A DNA stretch of 64,000 nt, taken from Anisus vortex (lineage: Eukaryota; Mollusca; Gastropoda; Planorbidae). Position numbers and translations under genes: made by a program. Below the pieces are notes generated by a model. It had not been told where the DNA came from and did not search any database. It saw only the letters and a program-made list of their open reading frames with translations. Positions 13,003 to 25,033 of the stretch are shown piece by piece; within the stretch, counting starts at the first letter, position 1; each line of letters starts with the position of its first letter. The stretch lies in NCBI GenBank assembly GCA_949126835.1, contig OX421500.1:25672731-25736730 (forward strand), given 5' to 3'.

Positions 13003-13850
13003 GGGGACGTCCATTAATTACGTCAACAAAATAGGGGGAAGGGGGTCTGAAAAAGTTGACAATTAATGACATGGGGAGGGGGGGGAGTCAAGAAAAGTTG
13101 GCGTCAACAATGTTACTTTTTATGTAATAAATAATAATACAAATTTATTACAAAATTCTACATTTGCCCTGTTCAACGTACATAGATAACATGTAAAAAC
13201 ATGGTTTTACGTTAATACAAATATATCAATTATGAAAACTACAGTTGACATGTCATTTTTTGTCATTTGTGTGTTCATCTTGTTAGTTTGTAGATCTATG
13301 TATGGGTGGAAACTAATGCAATTGTTAGCAAGGCAGTGTGACCGATCAAAATTGTAGAAAACCTTCACCTTCGCTGTCTAACGTTGGGTTGGACATTGTG
13401 ACTCCATTGGATAGTTTCGCATTAAATCCGCAATCCGTATAATTTTATTACAAGAGCTGCCAATAAGTTTAAGTGTGTATTGGTAAACTGAGCAAGAAAC
13501 AGTTTTGTTAAAAATAACATATTCTAAATTCACTGTAGGCTGATGGGCAGATTGCATTTGGTTGGGCAACGCCTATGAGAGTTATAGTCAATTTGAAATC
13601 TTATAAAATGTTTTAAAATGTATTACAATTAATTATAGTATACACCTTTCCGTTTCAAATCTAAATAAACATAAAAGCAAGCGTCTAAAATTTTGTTATT
13701 TGTTTTAAGGGGGGGGGGGGGGTAACAAATTGTTGACGTAATTATATAGGGGGGGGGGGGTCTCTGAAAGTTTGACAGTTGTTGACAAGGGGGAGGAGGG
13801 GGGAGGTAAAAATCGCCAAAAAATTGTTGACGTAATTTATGGACGTCCCC
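13003..13850 (+). mobile_element. Non-autonomous DNA transposon, GGGGACGTCC-type (copy A)
   Basis: Terminal inverted repeats start GGGGACGTCCATTAATTACG on the left and end with the complementary CGTAATTTATGGACGTCCCC on the right. G-rich tracts lie just inside each end. The centre (about 13378-13570) is homologous to part of the hAT element inside copy B, in matching relative orientation and with one hAT end deleted. Copy A is thus a deletion derivative of a copy that already held the hAT insertion. No transposase is present and I do not assign a superfamily. Confidence 0.85.
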
Positions 13851-14233
13851 ATATATACACACCAGTGGCATAGCCATGATTGCAAGGTCAAATAGTGCAA
13901 ATCAGGGTTGGAGTGCAAGAGAGGCCGGGAGGGAATAGTATAAAAAGAAAAAGTTGCAAATAGTGTATGTGTGGATGGGTGAACATATAATATGGAGGGG
14001 CTGGGAGAGAGCAGGAGAGGGGACAATAGAAAGTTAATTCTGAACTGGTGAACAATACAATGTCATCATAAACTATTGAATAACTATAATTGGTTGAAAC
14101 CCAAACAAATAGATGAATGGTTTAAAGTTTAAAGTTATTCTAAAGAATTAGGTTTAAAAATAACACAGCTCTGACACAATGAACATCTAGTCAATGGATC
14201 AACATGTTCAGGAACAATTATAATTCTATGTAA
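13851..14233. other. Spacer between inverted transposon copies
   Basis: No gene or repeat identified between the two GGGGACGTCC-type elements. Confidence 0.35.
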
Positions 14234-16902
14234 GGGGACGTCCATTAATTACGTCAATACTTTTTGGGGGATTTTTACCCCCCCCCCCCTCCCCCTTGTC
14301 AACAACTGTCAAACTTTCAGAGACCCCCCCTATATAATTACGTCAACAATTGGTTACCCCCCCCCCCTCAAAACAAGTAACACAATTTTAGACGCTTGCT
14401 TTTATGTTTAAAATAGATATTAAATGGAAAGGTCTATAGATTTACTATAATTAATTGTAATATATTTTAAAACTTGTTAAAAAGATTTCTAATTGACTAT
14501 AATTCGCATATGTTTACAATTGTTCTTTTCATATACATATTTGACCATGTCTAATTCTACGTTTCACTTAAATAGCTTTTGGTACAATGTTAATTGTCAA
14601 ATAGTTTAGAGGGAAATTGTGCACCAGTTGTGAATAATAATTAGCCTTCTATTTTCTAGCCTTCTACCGGATTCCGGTTTTGAAACCGAAAACCGGTTTT
14701 GATTTTCCAAACCGGATTTCGGTTTCCTGGTTGAGAGGTAGGCCTAATCATTATTTCAAGGAGCGTATCTTTTTTTTTTTGGTTTCGATGGAAATATTTT
14801 AAATAAATAATGTTCGATTCACACAAAAGAATTCTTGAAATGCCTTGCTAACACTATTTAGTCTTTGATATTGTGTTTCTTTTTTTCCAAATACCAACTA
14901 TGGCTTGCTATAAAAACATCAAACCAAATGTTAAGTTACAGCTATAAGTTATTTGAGTCAGCGGTGGCACTACCGCTGGATTGCATACGCATCTGCGTAC
15001 TAAGCATCCTGAATTAACATAGTCATCCTCTTCATATGCTTTTTAATATCACGGTCAACGATAAACGCAAATTTGATTATTCCTATTGAAAGCTATTATC
15101 GTTTTTAATCAATTAGCCCAGATTTTTTTTTAGTTCTAAAGAATTTTATGGTAAAGCCAAGGGTAAAGCATACAAAATCATATTGTATTCAAAGAAATCA
15201 ACATCTTGAATGCCCTGCAAACACTAATTAAATTTGCACTATTTTTCAAATATAGGACCTACCTACAAAACTACGCACATTTGGCTTTTCCGGCCTGTAA
15301 CTTGTGACATTGCGCGGGAATTGGGGGGAGAGAAACCTAAATCCGGTTTTAAACCGGTTTTATAGAATTGAAAACCAGTTTTTCTTCAAAACCGTTTTAA
15401 CCATATGTTCACTCTTCCTTCTTACATTATTGTCCACACACACACACACACATTATATACACACGGTAGTTGCCTTCCCTGTCCCCCTACCTTGCACTAT
15501 TTGCCACCCACTCCTTACAATACTGGCGACGCCACTGATACTAATAGGCTACATTTTTATCTCATTATATTTTTCCAAAAAATTAGAAATGAAAACGTAC
15601 AAATTACTAAATATAAATCGACCTAATTTTAATATTTCATCTATTATAATTATAACGTAGTGAGTAAAATATATTAGTTTATATATCAGAATTAGGGATA
15701 TTATGTTAAAAGGAAATAAGGAAGGCTAAGTCTTTCTTCATGGGGTGGACCAAGAATTATTTTTCTGAAGGAAATATTTTTAAAATAACCATGTTGGGTT
15801 CACTTCATTCAATGCTTTACAAACATTAGTTATAGTCTCGGCGAGGGCCTTTTATTGTTTTTAGTTCTATTGTCAATCCCAGCTATTGCCTGCATGGCTT
15901 ATATAACGAACGCCTGACTCTGGCGCCTAGCCTAATTTAGATGTACTGAGCGGCAAAAAAAAACTGGGTTTCTGAACATTCTCTCCAGACAGTTTGTTGG
16001 TGTGTTTGTGTTCCTTTGTTATTCCAGCCACAATTTCTCGCTAGACTAGGGTTGCCAGACGTCCGGCATAAGTAAGGCATGTCCTCCTATTTAGACTCTT
16101 GTCCTCCGTCCGGCAGGCAAAGCACAATACCTTTAAATTGTCCAGCTTTTGTAATATTTTATGTTTTTTAGGCATAAGGACAAATACATTTTAAAATTAG
16201 TTTTAACATGTTAATTAAGAATATAATTAATAAACAGGTGATCATCTGTACAAGAAAATAATTATCCCGTTTTTGTTAGAAGACTTGTGCATAAGCTTTA
16301 AAGCTGCCAAACCAAATGCACGCTGCCTTTCAGCCACATTGAATTTATATGCTATTTTGAACAAAACTGTTTCTTGCTCAGTTTACCAATACACATTTAA
16401 ACATAGTGGCAGCTCTATAAAAAAAATTATACTGATTGCAGGCTAAATGCGAAACTATGCAATTGAAACACAATGTCCACCTTTTTGTCTCTCGGTGTCC
16501 TCCTTTTGACACCCATGTGTCTGGCAACCCTACGCTAGACAGCGAAGGTGAGGTTTTCTACAATTGGTCGGTCACTTTGTCTAGCTAACAATTGCATTAG
16601 TTTTCACCCATACATAGATCTACAAACTAGCAAGATGGACACAAAAAGGACATATCAAATGTAGTTTCCATAATTGATATATTTGTATTAACGTAAAACT
16701 ATGTTGTTAATTTTATCTATGTAAGTTTAACAGGACGAATGTAGAATTTAGTACTAAATTTGTATCATTATTTACTTCATAAAAAGTAACATTGTTGACG
16801 TCAACTTTTCTTGACCTCCCCCCCTCCCCCATGTCAACAATTGTCAAACTTTTTCAGACCCCCCTCCCCCCTCTTTTGTTGACGTAATTAATGGACGTCC
16901 CC
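14234..16902 (-). mobile_element. GGGGACGTCC-type DNA transposon (copy B, longer)
   Basis: The same termini as copy A occur at 14234 and 16902. The left ~300 bp match the right end of copy A in reverse, and 16560-16900 match the left end of copy A in reverse, so B lies in the opposite orientation. It is about 2.7 kb and keeps interior sequence (14510-16310) missing from A, including CCGGTTTT-rich segments near 14680 and 15345 and a nested hAT element. No intact transposase frame is visible. Confidence 0.8.
16047..16532. mobile_element. hAT-type MITE nested in copy B
   Basis: A 486-bp element with 14-bp perfect terminal inverted repeats TAGGGTTGCCAGAC. It is flanked by the direct repeat CGCTAGAC at 16039-16046 and 16533-16540. 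An 8-bp target duplication is the hallmark of the hAT superfamily. No coding capacity. Its interior is shared, truncated, with copy A at 13378-13570. Confidence 0.88.
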
Positions 16903-17459
16903 TAAGCTAAACTTGCGAACAGCATAAAGGGCCATAAATAAATATTTCTTTACATTTTTTAAAATAAAGACATCGTAATTTAAATAGAACTTTTTTTTAG
17001 GTAGGCACATAATAATATGAATGCTAAATGTGTAACTCTGTTAAATGTAAATAATTATCTTTAAAATTAGAATATAAAATACTAATTTAATTGCGTCTAC
17101 GGGTGTCCTATGTAAAGCCACCCAGCCCAGCCGGGTCAATTAAAAACAAGAGGCATAGAAAACCGTTTTTATAAATAAGAACCGGAACTGTATTTAAAGA
17201 AGACCCGATTATGATACAAAGTCTATTACTACAAGACAATTATTATCTTCTCTTGATAACGTCAAATGAGGTGATGTTGTTTAAACTTCTTCTGTTGTTG
17301 CATTATCATTTTCTCGTATCTCCATTGTCTAAACCTTTATTGATAGTCTGGTTTCTCTATAAAAGAAACTTTAACATTTAGTTGAAAACTAAACCGAGAT
17401 GTACCAACGCAGTCTACAATTAGTTCAGCCCACAGAATAAATAAACCTATTCTGTGGAG

Positions 17460-17645
17460 TGTGGTTCAACCCAGCCGCAATTACTTTTCTCCAACTATGT
17501 TAGGCAAGTTAGGTACCACGCAGAGTCTGTTAAACTTAGACTAGGGATATTCTCCAGACCTAGAAGAAAAAAATATATTGTTTAGTAGAACTCGAACCCG
17601 GTATCACATGTACTGCCAATCGAATAATAAACAAATTTCTCACTG
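17460..17645 (-). mobile_element. Worn tRNA-derived SINE
   Basis: The layout matches the better copies at 44805 and 42085: a CCAACTA...TTAGGTACC body, then an A-run, then the B-box complement CTCGAACCCGGTATC (17588-17602). Strongly diverged; the A-box half is not clear. Confidence 0.45.
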
Positions 17646-17649
17646 CACT

Positions 17650-18320
17650 ATTAAATAATACAAAACATCTCCTTAATACTACAAGGAAGATTATTTAAAA
17701 CTTGATAGTCTTCAGTCATAATCTAATTTTGGAGAAAATTGAAAATTGTGTTGTTTTTATCCTAGAAATTTTCACTTTTTTGGTTTCTATTTATCAAGGA
17801 AAACTTTAAAAAAAAAAATTATAGCCAAGAATTACGAATTAATAATTAATTTAACTAATTGACATACAAAGAGAAAAAATATTTTCTTATAGCCTATACG
17901 CCAAGACATATTTGTATAAATTATATTTCTTCCCGAGTAGCTTCAGGGCATGAAATGGGTTGCCTGAATTGTTCAGAAAATCCAACAACTGTACATCATT
18001 ATTAATAATATTCTTTATTTATTCTAAATGTTGAAATAAGTCAACTGCTATTTCAATTTCAACTGTCGTGCTGAAGCATATTCCGGAGAATTTTAAATTT
18101 TCCATCAGCTCATTGGTAATACATTTAAAAAAAAACAGAATAAAGCAGTGGAAAGTGGAAACAAAAGAATATGTTGTTCTGTTCTCTTTAGTCAATTAGA
18201 CTAACTCAATACAGATGAGAAAGTAAGTGGGAGCCGGGAGCCATTTGAAGGAGAAGAAAAAATGTACCTTTGCTATGTTCGACGTTAGCTTGGGTGGAGG
18301 CGGTTCATTTGTAGAATTAA
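17650..18320. other. AT-rich spacer, nothing recognised
   Basis: No supported feature. Confidence 0.35.
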
Positions 18321-18323
18321 AAG

Positions 18324-18550
18324 CTTGTTTAGTGGTTGTTTAGTGGTTGTTTAGTGGTTGTTTAGTGGTTGTTTAGTGGTTGTTTAGTGGTTGTTTAGTG
18401 GGTGTTTAGTGGTTGTTTAGTGGGTGTTTAGTGGTTGTTTAGTGGTTGTTTAGTGGTTGTTTAGTGGTTGTTTAGTGGTTGTTTAGTGGTTATTTAGTGG
18501 GTGTTTAGTGGTTGTTTAGTGGTTGTTTAGTGGTTGTTTAGTGGTTGTTG
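18324..18550. repeat. 11-bp minisatellite
   Basis: About 20 copies of GGTTGTTTAGT in direct tandem, with occasional GGGTGTTTAGT variants. Confidence 0.95.
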
Positions 18551-18659
18551 TGAATTTTCATACTGAAATTGATTATGTATATCTGATGATTGTGTATTGA
18601 TGTTATCACGTCAGAAGGGTTTATATAGAGTGCTGATATAGTGTTGATATACTGTTAAG

Positions 18660-18660
18660 A

Positions 18661-18706
<46 letters not shown>

Positions 18707-18710
18707 GAGA
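18660..18710. repeat. GA microsatellite
   Basis: About 50 bp of uninterrupted GA dinucleotides apart from a single T. Confidence 0.95.
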
Positions 18711-18729
18711 ATGGTGGAATATGGTGTTT

Positions 18730-19195
18730 TGATTATATTTTGTTTGGTTGATATAGTGTTGATATTGGGGGTTGATATTCAGTGTTGAGTGTTGATAAAG
18801 AGTTCATAAAGTGTTGATATTAAGAGTTGATATTAAGTGTTGATATTCAGTGTTGATATTAAGTGTTGATATTAAGTGTTGATATTCAGTGTTGATATTC
18901 AGTGTCAATATTAAGTGTTGATTAAAGGTTGATATGAACTTGAAGTGTTGATATTGGTAGTTTATATTAGGTTTTAAGTGTGATAAAGTGTTGATATTAA
19001 GTGTTGATATTAAGTGTTGATATTCAGTGTTGATATTAAGTGTTGATATTCAGTGTTAATATTCAGTGTCAATATTAAGTGTTGATATTATGTGTTGATT
19101 TAAGTATAAGTATTATAAGTTAATTAAGTGTTGATTTTAAGTTTTGATATTGTGTTAATAGAAAGTGTAGATAGAAAGTGTTGATAAATAGTCAG
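18730..19195. repeat. ~13-bp degenerate repeat
   Basis: Repeated GTTGATATTAAGT / GTTGATATTCAGT units, interrupted in places. The following 450 bp, up to the Helitron-like end at 19653, hold nothing I recognise. Confidence 0.85.
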
Positions 19196-19652
19196 AAGCT
19201 TGTTAACCCTTACCATGACTGTGAGCATATCTTTGATATATAGGCCTATCTGATGTAAAACACCGGTAGATATGCATTACACCTGTTACACGAGACCATC
19301 GTATGAGTGTATATTTCGATCCCTTCATAACAAATAGCTCTAGGTTAATTATATAGGCCAGTGTGACACCACTCAAGCTAAGTGATAAATTTCCCACCCA
19401 GAAATTGAATTATTCTCCTGTCTTTGCTGACAGAATAAATGCGAATAATTGACAAGACACGTAGTTTACAATGGTATAGTTTACCATGGAAACAATGAAT
19501 TTCTAAACTGTCTAACTCTACTGATCACTACTTGTCATGGTTTACTTTGAACAAATACAGATGTCAGTCACTTTGTCTAATTTACGTATAGATCTAATTA
19601 TATATCTTATTCTTTTCTTTCTCATTTTGACGGATATAACAATTATGTATAA

Positions 19653-20010
19653 CTAGTTGTTATGCCCGTCAAAATGACGGAGAAACGAATGATTAGACTC
19701 AACAATGTGTTTTCTTAAAAGAGAGTATGTATGTTTTTTTTTAAAAAGCAGGCGTGATAAGATCTCGCGTTCAACATAGCAAATGAACGGTGTGATAGCA
19801 TTTCAAAAGGACATTATTCTGAAATGGCGCTCAGTTTAGAACCTTAACATACGGTCATTAGTAATAGGCCTACGTTTATTAAACATAATAAATTGACGCA
19901 TTAAAGCAATATTGTTCATATAATAAAAATATATTTTGGAAAACGTTTCCAATTTATACATTTAACTTTTGTGCCCATCGATCAAACGGACTAGGAGCCT
20001 ATAGCGAACA
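19653..20010 (-). mobile_element. Helitron-like element, 3' end at 19653
   Basis: Read on the minus strand, the sequence ends in a hairpin (CCGTCA, 3-nt loop, TGACGG at 19666-19680) followed by a short spacer and CTAG then T. This is the Helitron 3' terminus pattern. The body from 19797 recurs at 20611-20763 and 21952-22000. The 5' end is not certain and no Rep/helicase frame is present. Confidence 0.6.
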
Positions 20011-20073
20011 AACATATAGTCTCTATATATAAACATATAAACAAACTCACGGTAATTATATATATTCATGACG

Positions 20074-20430
20074 ACTAGTGGTTATTCCCGTCAAAATGAC
20101 GGAGAAACGAATGACTACAATGTGTTTTGTTAAGAGAGAAGAAAAACAAATTACAATAAAAACTGCAGTGAGAAAGTTTCTTTCGGTATTTAGTTTTTTT
20201 TTAAATTGTTTAATTGATTGTATAAAGTCGCTCATGTGAGAAACGAATGACTACAATGTGTTTTGTTAAGAGAGAATGAAAGAAATACATTAGGCCTATT
20301 ACGTAAAAACTGGAGTGAAAACTTTTCTTTCGGTAATTAGTTTTTGTTCTTTTTAATTGTTTCTGGTCGCCCTGACAGTGGCATATATGCATAAGAATTG
20401 TAGCGGTCAAGCTTCTGGTATTAAAAAGTA
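20074..20430 (-). mobile_element. Helitron-like element, second 3' end
   Basis: The same terminal arrangement as at 19653: CTAG at 20074-20077 and a hairpin at 20088-20102 with the identical stem. The neighbouring word ATGACTACAATGTGTTTTG recurs at 20247, at 20508 in part, and near 23851, showing internal duplication of this 3' region. Confidence 0.6.
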
Positions 20431-20610
20431 TCTAGCCTAACAGTTGTGTTGACTTGAATTGTAATTTATAATATTAATTTAACAATAATATACTATCAAA
20501 AACTGATTACAATGTGTTTTGTTAAAAGAGAAGAAAAAATAAATAACATTATTACAAGAAAAACATTATAGCGAGATGGTATCTTTTGGTATTTAGTTTT
20601 TTTTTTTTTA

Positions 20611-22030
20611 AGCATTTAAAATGGAGATAATTCTAAAATGGCGCTCAGTTTAGAATCTTAACGTACGGTGATTTTGATAGCTCTACATTTTTTTTTTTAA
20701 ATTTACGAATTAAGCAATATGGTTGATAAAATAAAATTCTCTTTTGGAGAACGTTTCCAATTTAGGAGAGGGGGGCAAGTTGATACGGGGGCAGGTTGAT
20801 ACAAATTGTTTTTTACAGCTATTATACTACGTATGCGCAGAAGAGTTAGTACGGGAAATAGCTTTCTACTTCCCCTACTTTCGATATAAAAATGGCTTCG
20901 CTCGTATCAAAATTGATAATACTGTGAGGAAAATTGAAATTTGAGCGACTTTTGAAAAATATTGACTTACTATTACGTAAGAGATTTCACAGACACGGTA
21001 AGTACTTTAATTTTATCATCTTTTTATTTAGATTAAATGGGGATTCCTGAATACTTTTATTTAAATTACGAATATGTTTTTTTGCGTTTTGTTTTTAATG
21101 TAGTCGAATTAATGCAATGTGGTGTAGTGGGGTAAGTTGATACAGCCGTTTCGGGGCACATTGATACTATATCCAGCTACCTATTTACCCCTTTGGAGTA
21201 GCATTTAAACATATAATAATATTTATTTTTTAACAAAAATGTAATTATATTTAATTAGAGTGTTAGGTTCAATGAGTTTAGCTTACATTTAAATCATTTT
21301 CATTTATTTTTGCTTTACTTTTCATGTCTAGCTAGTGTTATTCCTATTTATTAGAACTAGCCTAGGGGTTTAAGTTTAATGCTTAGGCCTTATAAAGGCA
21401 TCTAATAAAAAGGTTTAATTAAATACATTACTATTGAACTATTATTTATCATATTATTTTACGATTATTGCGATTTTAAAATTTAGTTTAACTGTATTAA
21501 ATTACCAGGGATATTAATTTGTTTTTAATTGTTTGTAATTTCAGATGGTGCGATGATGTAAAAGAAAGTCCCAACATGGGGATACGATAGAAGTTTTATT
21601 GACCAAAATTGTTCTAAATAAAAAAATAAACAATAAAATAATAGTTTTGGGTTGTTTACTTTGTTAAATTGTCACTGTATTAGTGTAATTATTAAATTGT
21701 ATTCAATGTATCAGCTTGCCCCATAATGTGTATCATCTTGCCCCTGCACGGGGCAAGTTGATACAAATTATTTTACATTGCTTTTAGAGCTATATTGATT
21801 TTAAATTAGTTCAAATTAATATAATTTGTAGATAAAAAGATGCAGGATACCTAGGGGAACAAATAAAAGTATTTATATCCACTCTAAATATAATGGTTTG
21901 CAATTAATGTACAAAAATGTAAAATGTGTATCAACGTGCCCCCCGCTCCCCTATACCTATAACATTTGGCCCGATTAGTCAAAGGAGCCTATAGATATAA
22001 GTTCATAACATATATATTTCATTTCCCCAC
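20611..22030. repeat. Second copy of Helitron-like body, split by a TA-flanked element
   Basis: 20611-20763 matches 19797-19960 (both contain GGCGCTCAGTTTAGAA), and 21952-22000 matches the continuation of that copy. The 1.19 kb between them is absent from the first copy, which therefore acts as an internal empty site. Confidence 0.7.
20765..21951. mobile_element. TA-flanked transposon with GGGGCAAGTTGATAC repeats
   Basis: The termini are imperfect inverted repeats: GGAGAGGGGGGCAAGTTGAT on the left and the complement of GGGGAGCGGGGGGCACGTTG on the right, with TA on both sides (20763-20764, 21952-21953). The word GGGGCAAGTTGATAC, or close variants, recurs inside in both orientations (near 20790, 21129, 21706 and 21755). 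The small plus-strand frame at its left end shows no transposase motif. TA duplication is compatible with the Tc1/mariner group and others; I do not assign a superfamily. Confidence 0.75.
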
Positions 22031-22334
22031 TAGTCCAGTGGTTTTAAAAATCTTCTATTATTATATGCATGAAATTTGTTTCCATATGGAATGTATAGCC
22101 AGCCATATACATAAATACTTAATACATGTAGGCTAGATATTTCTACCAGACAGCTAAATATCTCTTACAGATAGATGTGAAGCATAATATTTTTGTCTTT
22201 GTTCATACGTATAATAGGATTGTGTAGTCAGTAAAATGTCAGGAAACCATGGATTCTAAAATTCTAAGTAAATCTTGGACGATCTTTACAATTATATAAC
22301 ACAGTTACAAAAAATGAGATGCCCGAGGTTATCG

Positions 22335-23296
22335 CAATACAGAGCTTTACCACAAGACCAACACATTGTTTCTAAACAAATGCAATACAGAGCTTTACCC
22401 CAAGACCAACACATTGTTTCTAAACAAATGCAATACAGAGCTTTACCACAAGACCAACACATTGTTTCTAAACAAATGCAATACAGAGCTTTACCACAAG
22501 ACCAACACATTGTTTCTAAACAAATGCAATACAGAGCTTTACCACAAGACCAACACATTGTTTCTAAACAAATGCAATACAGAGCTTTACCCCAAGACCA
22601 ACACATTGTTTCTAAACAAATGCAATACAGAGCTTTACCACAAGACCAACACATTGTTTCTAAACAAATGCAATACAGAGCTTTACCACAAGACCAACAC
22701 ATTGTTTCTAAACAAATGCAATACAGAGCTTTACCACAAGACCAACACATTGTTTCTAAACAAATGCAATACAGAGCTTTACCACAAGACCAACACATTG
22801 TTTCTAAACAAATGCAATACAGAGCTTTACCCCAAGACCAACACATTGTTTATAAACAAATGCAATACAGAGCTTTACCACAAGACCAACACATTGTTTC
22901 TAAACAAATGCAATACAGAGCTCTACCCCAAGACCAACACATTGTTTCTAAACAAATGCAATACAGAGCTTTACCACAAGACCAACACATTGTTTCTAAA
23001 CAAATGCAATACAGAGCTTTACCACAAGACCAACACATTGTTTCTAAACAAATGCAATACAGAGCTTTACCACAAGACCAACACATTGTTTCTAAACAAA
23101 TGCAATACAGAGCTTTACCACAAGACCAACACATTGTTTCTAAACAATTGAAATACAGAGCTTTACCACAAGACCAACACATTGTTTCTAAACAAATGCA
23201 ATACAGAGCTTTACCCCAAGACCAACACATTGTTTCTAAACAAATGCAATACAGAGCTTTACCACAAGACCAACACATTGTTTCTAAACAAACATA
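22335..23296. repeat. 48-bp minisatellite, 20 copies
   Basis: Nearly identical 48-bp units containing CAATACAGAGCTTTACCACA. The plus-strand frame encodes about 20 copies of a 16-residue peptide starting QYRALPQDQHIV. However, other frames on both strands are also open, the only upstream ATG (22314) precedes just a few unique codons, and the frame ends as soon as the array ends. I treat it as non-coding, while noting that variant bases are rare. Confidence 0.9.
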
Positions 23297-23755
23297 GTAA
23301 AGCAAAGTACCCGTCGGACCTAATCGATCCATAGGTCCAGTGAAGCAGGTTCACCAGTTTCTGTGGCCACGGCATCCTAGGTGATTGTGTGGCCAGCACG
23401 ATGCACAGCCGCCTTTACTTTACCCCAACTAATGTTAGGTACCCATCAGAGCTGGGTAGACTCAGGGACACCCTCCGAATTAAAAAGTCTCTTAAGAACC
23501 CGGACGAGCCGAAGCTCTTGTGTCCAGGGCGTAACGCTTAGGTTTGAGCATAACTCTGTCCGAGATCCAGCCAACCCACGACACGCCGAATGCGTGGCGT
23601 GCCGTGTAACAGGGAAGTATTCCGCAGGCCAGCGAACGTTCACTGCGGTACCCCTATCGTGGTGTCTCGCTCGTATGCCTGCATTGTCACCCGGTAGCAC
23701 CAAGCCCCACGAGAGGGGGGTACAGCCGGTACGCCGGCCCATAAGAGTTTAGGGG
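23297..23755. mobile_element. SINE-like body plus GC-rich unknown block
   Basis: 23297-23490 matches the body of the SINE at 44805 (GTTTCTGTGGCCACGGCAT, AGCCGCCTTTAC and GAGCTGGGTAGACTCAG are shared). Where the other copies continue into the tRNA-like half, this one runs into about 240 bp of unusually GC-rich sequence (23515-23755). That block is unlike its surroundings and its origin is unknown to me. Confidence 0.65.
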
Positions 23756-23811
23756 GCCCATGAATATGAAAATTTAAAATTAAATCGGTAATTACGCAAC
23801 TATTTTTTTAA

Positions 23812-24030
23812 CTAGTGGTTATGCCCGTTAAAATTACGGAGAAAAGAATGTCTACAATGTGTTTTGTTAAGAGAAAAAGAAAAAAGACTATTACAATAAA
23901 TACTGGAGTGAGAACGTTTCTTTTCGGTTTTTAGATTTTGTTCTTTTTAATTGTTTCTGGTCGCCCTGACCCTGGCATATGCAAAAGAGTTTGTTGCTGT
24001 CAAGCATCTTCTTTTACGCAACTATTTATT
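23812..24030 (-). mobile_element. Helitron-like element, third 3' end
   Basis: CTAG at 23812-23815 followed by a hairpin at about 23825-23839 with one mismatch in the stem. The downstream sequence (TGTCTACAATGTGTTTTGTT, then TTTCTGGTCGCCCTGAC) matches the element at 20074. The 5' end is not found. Confidence 0.55.
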
Positions 24031-24039
24031 TAATTGTTG

Positions 24040-24727
24040 CTATAAAGCTAAGAGAAGATGCCCCCAAAACTCCTACAATCTCTATTGGCAATAGGTATTC
24101 TTTGTATGTGTACTTGAACTTTTGGTTAAAAATGCAAGGAAGCATCTAGTTGTAATATAAGGCCTATTTATTTTCGATAGCATTTAGGATCTATTTTTTA
24201 TTATTTTTCTCCAGAGACACTTAAAAATATAGATCCATGAGCATTACAGGCTAACTTTTCTCCCAGTTAGCTTAGTAGCCTAGGCCTAAATACTCTATGT
24301 CGCTGCATACTAGTATGGCACTCAAAGCTAGTTAGTTGATCATTTTACACTTTAATGATTTCCTGTGCGGTAGCCAAGAAGGGAGATTTAAGGTATCATA
24401 ATTTTAGACAAATGTAGTGAAAATTTAAAACACATTTTTTTTGTCATTTAACAAAATGTATTTTGGAAAGAGTCTGTACAAAAAAATAATGTGTCAACTG
24501 TATCGCCACAGCAGATCTAACCTTTGAAAGATCAATACTGAAGCGTGTACATCTTCATAGAATTTTTATGAGTACAGCGTTCAAATAGCTTCCCAACATG
24601 AATCTAGACTATATTAGTAGAAAGACATAAAAGACAGAGAAATTTTAAAAAGTGTTCAGTGAATGAAAAGAGTGTCTAATCTAACAGTCTAATTGACAGC
24701 ATCTCCTGTGGGGTAGTCGTTACAGTG
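24040..24727. other. AT-rich spacer, nothing recognised
   Basis: No supported gene or repeat. Confidence 0.35.
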
Positions 24728-24844
24728 TTAAACCTAAACCTGACATCATGTAAATGACATAAAAATCGAAGTTTTACTAAACCTGACATCATGTAAATAA
24801 TACAACAATCGATGTTTTACTAAACCCGACATCATGTAAATAAC
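24728..24844. repeat. 43-bp array, left part
   Basis: Three units containing CTAAACCTGACATCATGTAA. The same array resumes at 27828 after the foldback-like element. Confidence 0.85.
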
Positions 24845-25033
24845 GAATCACTGTAAATTTGGCAACGGTAAATTCGCCAACGGTATTTTCGGCAAGGTAA
24901 TTTTGGCAACGGTAAATTCGGCAACGGTAATTTCGGCAAAACGATCAAAGCGGTGATTTTGGCAACGGTAAATTTGGCAAACTTAACATATCCACTGTTT
25001 TTATTGACCGTATTGGTAGGACTACACTCAAGT

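Noticed and set aside
23381..23752. 123-codon plus and 98-codon minus frames in the GC-rich block
   Set aside because: Start inside the SINE body and show no domain; high GC lowers stop frequency. Reported instead as a sequence of unknown origin.
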